Source: Bacteroidales bacterium UBA1628
GTDB taxonomy: Bacteria > Bacteroidota > Bacteroidia > Bacteroidales > UBA932
Assembly: GCA_002321335.1 (NCBI GenBank)
Contig: DCMG01000159.1
Coordinates: forward strand, 1-18,201
DNA: 18,201 bases
Direction: 5' to 3'
Shown: one piece after another, positions 12,996-18,201 of the stretch
How positions within the stretch are numbered: position 1 is the first letter of the stretch
Layout of the letters: every line of letters begins with the position of its first letter
Position numbers and translations under genes: made by a program
The notes under the pieces: generated by a model
Databases searched by the model: none
What the model saw: only the letters and a program-made list of their open reading frames with translations
Told to the model about the DNA's origin: nothing

Positions 12996-14546
12996 TCAAC
13001 GTTTCAGAAATGCGTCAAGGATCGGTTGAAGGGTGTTCAGGTCCGGGACAAGGACCTGACGCGGTTTAGAACCGTTCTGAGGCCCGACGATTCCGGCAGC
13101 TTCCAATTGGTCCATAATGAGTCTCGCCTTTGCATAGCCTATGCCCAAATTGCGCTGCAGATCAGATGTGTATCCTCTCTGTGTGGTGACCACCATTTTT
13201 GCAGCCTCTTCAAAACGATCGTCGAGACAGTGCATGTCCACGCTTTCAGAGGTGGCATCTTCCACATGAGGAAGATAGTATGGGCTGTTGCAGCATTTCC
13301 CGTGACCTTTCTGTTCTCTGATGTACCTTGTGATGCCTTCAATCTCATCATCCATGTCCACAAAAGCACATTGGATGCGCTCTGAGTCTATACCGTCTGA
13401 TAACAGCATATCTCCGCGTCCGATAAGATTTTCCGCTCCTGGACTGTCAAGGATTGTCTCGGAGTCTGTTCTGGATACAACCCGGAATGCGATTCGCATA
13501 GGGAAATTGCTCTTGATCACTCCGGATATGGCACCTGCAGACGGTCTCTCTGTGGCCAGAATCACGTGCAGTCCGGCAGCACGGCCTTTCTGTGCAAGGC
13601 GGACTATAGAGTTGGTTATGCTACGGCTGGCCGTTTTGGTCTCGTGGCAGCCCCACGGACTCATGGCGAAGTCTGAATATTCATCTACCACAACTACAAG
13701 GTATGGCATGAAGCGGTGACCTTTTTCCGGGTTGAGGTGCCCTGATTTGCATTTCTCGTTGTACAGGCGAATGTTGTTGACTCCTGCTTTGCTGAGCAGT
13801 TCGTACCTCTGGTCCATCTCTATGCAGAGAGAACGCAGGATCCTATCCGCGTCTTTCTGCGTCCTTACAATGGCGTTGTCCTGCTCATCCTCTTCTGAGC
13901 ATGCGCCAGGAAGTACAGCCAGATAGTGTTTCACGAGCCTGGCGTATACGGAGAACACCACCAGCTTCGGATCAATGAACACAAACTTCAGTTCTGACGG
14001 GTGTTTGCTGTACAGTAGCGATGTGATGATTACGTTGATTCCTACTGACTTGCCCTGTTTTGTCGCCCCGGCGATGAGCAGATGAGGAGCTTTGGCCAGA
14101 TCAAAGACCACAGCTTTGTTCCCGAATGTCTGTCCGATGGCCACCGGCAGTTCCGCCTCGCTGTTCCGGAACGCGTCATCGCTCAGAACCGAACGAATCG
14201 GAACCAACGCGCGGTGTTCATTGGCGATCTCGATGCCGATGGAGTCATCCAAGGTCATTACACGCACACCTTTCCAATGAAGGCCAAGCGCTGTTTCTGC
14301 CATAAGCCCCTTGACCTTTGAGCAACTTACTTTCCGCTCTGGATAGACCTTGTAAAGCGTCACCGCCGGCCCCGGCACGGCTTTGATGTCCTTAACCTGT
14401 ACCTTGCCATTTCCGAGTGCATTCCTGACAGCATCTATTTTCCCGGCAATTTCTTCTTCTGGCACAACGTTACCGTCGGCGGCATATTCATTCAGCAACT
14501 CCAAAGGGGGCAGCTGATAGCCTATTGAGGTTATTTCTTTTCCCAT
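12996..14546 (-). CDS. FtsK/SpoIIIE-type DNA translocase lacking the membrane domain
   Basis: A 516-residue protein that starts almost directly at the alpha domain (YQLPPLELL, residues 10-18). It contains the RecA-like motor with Walker A GATKQGKS (160-167), LKFVFIDPKL, Walker B LVVVVDEY (283-290), ATERPS (331-336) and SNFPMRIAFRV, and a C-terminal gamma winged helix (about 446-503: GYTSDLQRNLGIGYAKARLIMDQL in pieces, then AAGIVGPQNGSKPR). Full-length FtsK proteins are 750 residues or more with four N-terminal membrane helices; these are absent, so this is a soluble paralogue. Differences from the usual motor are Lys163 for Gly in Walker A, Glu333 for Gln in ATQRPS, and a Cys/acid-rich stretch at 214-224 (GACSEEDEQDN). 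It lies 66 bp after the phosphoesterase gene without a clear promoter, so both probably use promoter D. DNA translocation is secure as family function; the biological role is not. Confidence 0.92.
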   Translation of the reverse strand: MGKEITSIGYQLPPLELLNEYAADGNVVPEEEIAGKIDAVRNALGNGKVQVKDIKAVPGPAVTLYKVYPERKVSCSKVKGLMAETALGLHWKGVRVMTLDDSIGIEIANEHRALVPIRSVLSDDAFRNSEAELPVAIGQTFGNKAVVFDLAKAPHLLIAGATKQGKSVGINVIITSLLYSKHPSELKFVFIDPKLVVFSVYARLVKHYLAVLPGACSEEDEQDNAIVRTQKDADRILRSLCIEMDQRYELLSKAGVNNIRLYNEKCKSGHLNPEKGHRFMPYLVVVVDEYSDFAMSPWGCHETKTASRSITNSIVRLAQKGRAAGLHVILATERPSAGAISGVIKSNFPMRIAFRVVSRTDSETILDSPGAENLIGRGDMLLSDGIDSERIQCAFVDMDDEIEGITRYIREQKGHGKCCNSPYYLPHVEDATSESVDMHCLDDRFEEAAKMVVTTQRGYTSDLQRNLGIGYAKARLIMDQLEAAGIVGPQNGSKPRQVLVPDLNTLQPILDAFLKR

Positions 14547-14612
14547 ATTGCTTAATATTAATACATTACAAACAATCTAATCATCCTGAATGAAACCGCT
14601 GCTTCCGGCAGT

Positions 14613-15209
14613 CTAAATCGTCAAGGCGTGAATATCCGACTTTGCAAAATCGTAAGCCTCACCTAAGACAGCCCCGTTGGAGAACACAGTTCCATTCCAC
14701 TCCTCCATCACTCCCGCGGCTTTATGAATATGCCCGAACAGGTGAAGTCTGGGGCGAACCTGCATCACGCGTTGCCGCAGAAAGGGATCTCCGTAGTGGA
14801 TCTCATCAGAAAGGTCAAGAATATCATAGGGCGGCTGATGGGTGACGAGGACGTCCGTGTCCGGAGGTATATTCATAAAATCTTCCGTACGCCGCGCCGC
14901 GGCATCCTCGAAAAACATCGGCACGCCATAGAACTTGACGCCATCGATCTGGACTCCGGAATTGCACAGGTAGTGGCAGTTCTCGTCCAGCCCCTCCAAT
15001 CTCGCGCCCCGAAGGCAGAAGTCGTGGTTGCCGGCTATGAAGACCTTGTGTCTGTACGGCAGACCGCAGAACCATTCCATAAAGTCCAGCGCCTCCCCCT
15101 CGGTCCCCACCATCGTGAAGTCCCCCGAATGCACGATCACATCGCCCTCCGGCAACCCAGTCAGCAGCCGGTGCATGTTGTGGGTGTCTGAGATGTGGAC
15201 TATTCTCAT
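14613..15209 (-). CDS. Calcineurin-like metallophosphoesterase (MPPED-type)
   Basis: A 198-residue phosphoesterase with the full set of metal-binding motifs: D8-x-H10 in SDTHN, GD (D30) in HSGDF, GNHD (60-63), H124 in VTHQPP and GHIH (159-162). The arrangement and spacing resemble the MPPED/'brain protein 239'-like branch, which hydrolyses phosphodiesters such as cyclic nucleotides in characterised members; the substrate here is unknown. There is no signal peptide. The ATG at 15209 is selected because MRIVHISDTH is the normal beginning of the fold and it sits about 16 nt past the predicted transcription start of promoter D; upstream in-frame codons run through that promoter. A different-frame ATG (15219) overlaps but encodes nothing recognisable. 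It heads a unit with the FtsK-type gene. Confidence 0.93.
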   Translation of the reverse strand: MRIVHISDTHNMHRLLTGLPEGDVIVHSGDFTMVGTEGEALDFMEWFCGLPYRHKVFIAGNHDFCLRGARLEGLDENCHYLCNSGVQIDGVKFYGVPMFFEDAAARRTEDFMNIPPDTDVLVTHQPPYDILDLSDEIHYGDPFLRQRVMQVRPRLHLFGHIHKAAGVMEEWNGTVFSNGAVLGEAYDFAKSDIHALTI

Positions 15210-15229
15210 ATTCCTCCATAATCTTTTCG

Positions 15230-15265
15230 CAAAGATAGGCCACCACGCTGCCATTTTACGGCAGT
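15230..15265 (-). promoter_or_regulatory. Shared-type promoter D (ACTGCC element) of the phosphoesterase-ftsK unit
   Basis: On the minus strand ACTGCC (15260-15265) begins exactly 28 nt before TATCTTTG (15230-15237). This copy has the cleanest inverted repeat: CTGCC-N7-GGCAG over 15248-15264. No TTTG is found at the -33 distance. Confidence 0.8.
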
Positions 15266-15381
15266 GGCGAGCCATCGGGTGCGAAAGTCTGAATATTCAC
15301 AAAAACACTTCACTTACTCATTTGCTCAAATGCACGGAAGAACTTTGCCACCGCTTCCTCCTTTTATTTGACAAAAAAGAT

Positions 15382-15389
15382 TAACTTTG
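15382..15389 (+). promoter_or_regulatory. -7 box upstream of the AAA/PD-(D/E)XK gene
   Basis: TAACTTTG (15382-15389) fits the -7 consensus. The nearest TTTG (15367-15370) is only 11 bp away, so the -33 element is doubtful, and there is no ACTGCC element. The start codon is 70 bp further on. Confidence 0.35.
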
Positions 15390-15445
15390 TAATTATCAGC
15401 CCTGACGGCATGAAATCTGGGCTGGCGAATACAAAAAAAACAGAC

Positions 15446-15453
15446 AGGAGGGG
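15446..15453 (+). promoter_or_regulatory. Strong Shine-Dalgarno of the AAA/PD-(D/E)XK gene
   Basis: AGGAGGGG six bases before the ATG at 15460. Such a complete purine-rich site is unusual among the starts in this window, most of which have only AT-rich leaders, and it fixes the start. Confidence 0.65.
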
Positions 15454-15459
15454 ACTTTT

Positions 15460-16998
15460 ATGTTATATCCAATCGGAATACAGAGCTTTTCCAACATCCG
15501 CGAGAGAGGGTTCGCCTATGTTGACAAGACGAGGTTGGTCTATCAGCTTGCCTCAACGGGAAAGTACTATTTCTTGAGCCGGCCACGCCGGTTTGGGAAG
15601 AGTCTGCTGGTGTCAACGCTGGAGGCTTACTTCAGCGGACAAAAAGAACTGTTCAAAGGATTGGACATCGAATCTCTTGAAAAGGACTGGACAGAATACC
15701 CTGTCCTTCACCTGGACTTCACGGGAAGCGGGTACACCTCGACATCCGATCTTGACGCGAACCTTGATTATTCGTTGCATAAATGGGAAGAACGGTATGG
15801 AATCAACAATGGATCCAAAGATTTCCCGACACGATTCAAGACTGTCATTGAAAAGGCGTACGAAAAAACGGGCAAAAGCGTTGTCATCCTTATCGATGAA
15901 TATGAAAAGCCGATAATAGACAACCTCGACAATCCGGAGCTGATGGAGTCTTTCCGTAGGGAACTTCATGGGCTTTACAGCGTGATGAAAGGCGAGGACA
16001 GCATGATCAGGTTCGCATTTCTGACCGGAGTGACAAAACTCGGCAAGATGAGCATATTCAGTGGGCTGAACAACCTAAATGACATCTCGATGGACAATCG
16101 CTACGCAGACATTTGCGGAATCTCCGAGGCTGAACTCCGAAGTAATTTCAGCGAAAGTGTCGCAGAACTGGCCAAGGCGAACGATATGAATATTGATGAA
16201 TGCTACCGCGAGTTGGCGATGATGTACGATGGTTACCATTTCTGCGAGGACAGCATCGGGATGTACAATCCATTCAGCCTACTGAACACGTTCTATTCCA
16301 ATAGGTTCAGGAATTATTGGTACGAGACCGGCACTCCGTCTTTCCTTGTCCGTTATCTGAAGCAAGGCAACTACAATCTGGATAATATTTCCAAGAACGA
16401 CGTTCCGATAGAGACTCTGACCGGTGCGAACTACAAAAGCCCAGCCCCAATAACCCTGATGTACCAAACCGGCTACTTGACAATCAAGCATTACGACAAG
16501 CGCTTCAACACCTACAATCTCGACTACCCGAACGAAGAGGTAAAAAGCGGCTTCCTCAATTCACTCAGCCAACTTTTCGCGCCAGCCTTGATCCAAGGAG
16601 AGCTCTCTGTCTATCAGTTCATCCGTGACATAGAGAGAGGTGACACGCAAAGTTTCATGAATCGCTTCACCACCTTCCTGTCGGGCAATGATTATGAGAT
16701 TCAAGGCGATCTGGAACTCTATTTCCAGAATGTGATGTCCGTGATGCTCAAGATGATGGGGCTCTATGTCAAGACTGAATATCACACCTCGAACGGAAGG
16801 ATTGACATCGTCTTCGACACCGACCGCTTTGTCTATATCATCGAGTTGAAGCGCGACCAATCACCGGAAACCGCCCTTCGACAAATCGAGGAAAAAGGCT
16901 ACGACAAACCTTTCCTGAACTCCGGCAAACAGATAATCAAGCTCGGAATCAACTTCTCCTCCGCAACCCGCACCGTTGACGGCTGGGCTGTGGCGTGA
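15460..16998 (+). CDS. AAA-ATPase / PD-(D/E)XK nuclease-like protein (PF09820-PF08011 type)
   Basis: A 512-residue cytoplasmic protein. It opens with YPIGIQSFSNIRERGFAYVD, the typical start of this family, and has a modified Walker A RPRRFGKS (41-48), Walker B VVILIDEY (about 141-148), a middle helical region, and a C-terminal PD-(D/E)XK nuclease-like domain with D449 in GRIDIVF and E462-x-K464 in IELKR. The motif residues look intact. These genes are strongly multiplied in Bacteroides, Prevotella and relatives, often with many paralogues per genome; their function is not established, and mobile-element or defence roles have been proposed. It is convergent with the hypothetical gene ending at 17108, across a perfect hairpin. 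Unlike most neighbours it lacks the ACTGCC promoter and has a strong Shine-Dalgarno, so it looks like an independent unit. Confidence 0.92.
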   Translation: MLYPIGIQSFSNIRERGFAYVDKTRLVYQLASTGKYYFLSRPRRFGKSLLVSTLEAYFSGQKELFKGLDIESLEKDWTEYPVLHLDFTGSGYTSTSDLDANLDYSLHKWEERYGINNGSKDFPTRFKTVIEKAYEKTGKSVVILIDEYEKPIIDNLDNPELMESFRRELHGLYSVMKGEDSMIRFAFLTGVTKLGKMSIFSGLNNLNDISMDNRYADICGISEAELRSNFSESVAELAKANDMNIDECYRELAMMYDGYHFCEDSIGMYNPFSLLNTFYSNRFRNYWYETGTPSFLVRYLKQGNYNLDNISKNDVPIETLTGANYKSPAPITLMYQTGYLTIKHYDKRFNTYNLDYPNEEVKSGFLNSLSQLFAPALIQGELSVYQFIRDIERGDTQSFMNRFTTFLSGNDYEIQGDLELYFQNVMSVMLKMMGLYVKTEYHTSNGRIDIVFDTDRFVYIIELKRDQSPETALRQIEEKGYDKPFLNSGKQIIKLGINFSSATRTVDGWAVA

Positions 16999-17064
16999 TC
17001 TTCTGGTCGCAATATCTCCGGTATAAACCTCTTTGGCCGGACATAATGGCCGAGTGTGGACGAA

Positions 17065-17096
17065 TTGTCCGGCCGGAATGGTGTCCGGCCGGACAA
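17065..17096. terminator. Perfect hairpin between convergent genes
   Basis: TTGTCCGGCCGGA (17065-17077) and TCCGGCCGGACAA (17084-17096) are perfect inverted copies around a 6-bp loop. The stem contains the palindrome TCCGGCCGGA in each arm. No T-run follows on either strand, so it may act as a transcript-stabilising or weak bidirectional terminator. Confidence 0.5.
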
Positions 17097-17107
17097 ATGG
17101 ATGGATC

Positions 17108-18070
17108 TTACACTTCTTGTTCATCCTTACTCGTGACGATAAACGCCCTGATGCTGCCGTCAGTTATTCTGATGTCGGAAGATACCTTTATGACAGAACG
17201 CTTCAGGGGTCTTCCTGTGATCAGCAGTTCCTCAACAGCGGAACACAGAGAAGGGCTCACCTTGGCGGCATCCGAAGAAAAAAGCACGATCACCACACTG
17301 TCATATTCAGATTGCGGCAGGGGGCTGTATTTGAATATTGATTCACATAGGGTCGCTGGCCTATAGTCTACGTTGCCCGCCTGCTGGCGGAAGTTCGACT
17401 CGGTAATTGAATATGTTTCAAAAAGATATTCAAGATTGCGACGGTCAATGTCAGGGCTGAGAGCCAGCAGCCTTTGGATGCAGTCCTCAACCTTTGCCAT
17501 TCTATCAAGGCGCTTGATCGACCGTTGCATACGCGCGTCACGCATACGCTTAGAGCGGTTTCTTCGCTGCTCGCGTTCGTGTATTCTATCAACGATATTC
17601 ATAGACATAGCACCTTTGAAACATTCCTGCTTCTCTGCTCTGCCACGAGCGTACATACTGATTTTTCGTGAATATAGTTCCGATGCTCTCCTGGAATATT
17701 GGTTGTCCGGCCTTCCGAGATTTCCAATAAAAGAGGATTGTTCCTCCTGAGAAAAGCCGTAAAATGTCAGTTCCCAAAGAATATATGCGGCCAGAGCATT
17801 GTCATCCAATCGGATGCCTTCTTCTACTCGAATATCCAAATCGAGAAGGTTCTCCCAGACATCGTTGCATCCGCTCACCCCGATATAATGTTCCTCTTCG
17901 TCCCGGTAAACCTTGATCTCTCCATCGCCCCGTCCGGTCGGGCGGAGAAGATTCAGCTCATCGAAAGCCTCCCTGTAGGCATAGATGTCGGTTTCGACAT
18001 CGTACACTTCCTTGAGCGTAGGTATCAGATCATCGAATGACACCTTGTGAAGCAGCTCGAATAATGTCAT
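17108..18070 (-). CDS. Hypothetical protein with DUF6557-like N-terminus and a basic helix
   Basis: A 320-residue soluble protein. The N-terminal 115 residues (MTLFELLHKVSFDDLIPTL, then YAYREAFDEL, VWENLL and ALAAYILWELTFYGFS) recall a small Bacteroidetes family of unknown function; I believe this is DUF6557 but cannot verify it. Residues about 161-193 form a very basic segment (REQRRNRSKRMRDARMQR) that could bind nucleic acid or be a coiled coil. The remaining 110 residues have no motif I know. The start at 18070 follows promoter E by about 26 nt. It ends convergently with the AAA/PD-(D/E)XK gene. It is the fifth unit in this window with the ACTGCC-type promoter, so it is probably controlled together with the AAA+, WYL, W-repeat and phosphoesterase units. 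Confidence 0.85.
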   Translation of the reverse strand: MTLFELLHKVSFDDLIPTLKEVYDVETDIYAYREAFDELNLLRPTGRGDGEIKVYRDEEEHYIGVSGCNDVWENLLDLDIRVEEGIRLDDNALAAYILWELTFYGFSQEEQSSFIGNLGRPDNQYSRRASELYSRKISMYARGRAEKQECFKGAMSMNIVDRIHEREQRRNRSKRMRDARMQRSIKRLDRMAKVEDCIQRLLALSPDIDRRNLEYLFETYSITESNFRQQAGNVDYRPATLCESIFKYSPLPQSEYDSVVIVLFSSDAAKVSPSLCSAVEELLITGRPLKRSVIKVSSDIRITDGSIRAFIVTSKDEQEV

Positions 18071-18095
18071 GGCATCTCATGTTTAATATCTTCGG

Positions 18096-18131
18096 CAAAG
18101 ATGGCAAGCCTGACTGCAATTTTCCGGCAGT
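18096..18131 (-). promoter_or_regulatory. Shared-type promoter E (ACTGCC element) of the basic hypothetical gene
   Basis: On the minus strand ACTGCC (18126-18131) begins exactly 28 nt before CATCTTTG (18096-18103). The inverted repeat CTGCC-N7-TGCAG covers 18114-18130. The first base of the -7 box is C instead of T, the only deviation among the five copies. Confidence 0.7.
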
Positions 18132-18201
18132 AATGAGAATGGGGTGACATTACGAAGTGAATAACTCCACCGTCATCCACTTTTACAAAAGTGATTTTAT
18201 C

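Noticed and set aside
14596..14611. ACTGCC on the minus strand after the phosphoesterase stop, upstream of the ftsK-type gene
   Set aside because: There is no TANNTTTG 28 nt downstream and the half-site spacing is different (CTGC-N5-GCAG), so it is not a sixth copy of the shared promoter.
15319..15332. Palindrome CATTTGCTCAAATG upstream of the AAA/PD-(D/E)XK gene
   Set aside because: Short, not placed over a clear promoter, and seen only once.
10515..16998. A known defence system (BREX, CBASS, Zorya or similar) because of WYL, nuclease and ATPase genes
   Set aside because: No signature gene of these systems (PglX/PglZ/BrxC, cyclase, ZorA/B) is present; only the general theme is shared.

Overview
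The window looks like a chromosome segment from a Bacteroidota (Bacteroidales-type) bacterium with roughly balanced GC. The evidence is the promoter grammar (-33 TTTG / -7 TANNTTTG instead of E. coli-like boxes), a tRNA gene without an encoded CCA end, an outer-membrane efflux operon of Bacteroidetes type, and a PF09820/PF08011-type AAA-ATPase/PD-(D/E)XK protein, a family greatly expanded in this phylum. The genus cannot be fixed from the sequence alone.

Region 1 (1-5111) is a leftward efflux operon: a TolC-like outer-membrane protein, an HlyD-like periplasmic adaptor and two ABC-2 permeases, the second cut by the left edge. It diverges from an AraC-family regulator. The shared 180-bp intergenic region holds a clear promoter for the regulator, an 18-bp near-palindrome over that promoter's -33 box, and an 8-bp direct repeat that could be the regulator's site. 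Region 2 (5112-6740) holds a gene-free but structured stretch with a good promoter (a candidate small RNA), tRNA-Ser(GCT) with its terminator, and rsmA/ksgA, which appears to be transcribed almost leaderless.

Region 3 (6739-18201) is an accessory-looking cluster in mixed orientation: a Bacteroidetes hypothetical protein, a VWA protein, an AAA+ ATPase with Asn in place of Asp in Walker B, a WYL-domain regulator followed by a DnaQ-type exonuclease, a small W-repeat protein, a soluble FtsK-type translocase downstream of a calcineurin-like phosphoesterase, an AAA/PD-(D/E)XK protein and a basic hypothetical protein.

The main observation is a shared promoter architecture in region 3. Five transcription units (AAA+ ATPase; WYL+exonuclease; W-repeat protein; phosphoesterase+FtsK; basic hypothetical) each carry the hexamer ACTGCC exactly 28 nt upstream of the first base of a TANNTTTGC-like -7 box. 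In each case a second half-site, usually (T/G)GCAG, makes an inverted repeat over the place where the -33 box should be. The other genes in the window have conventional or different promoters. This points to one regulon of at least seven genes, several of them DNA-handling, and the WYL protein inside it is the obvious candidate regulator. A second genome-scale signal is strong over-representation of GAATAT/ATATTC (about 60 sites by hand count), with a 13-mer GTCTGAATATTCA present three times in unrelated contexts. REP-like palindromes occur twice, once forming the 3' end of the WYL gene.
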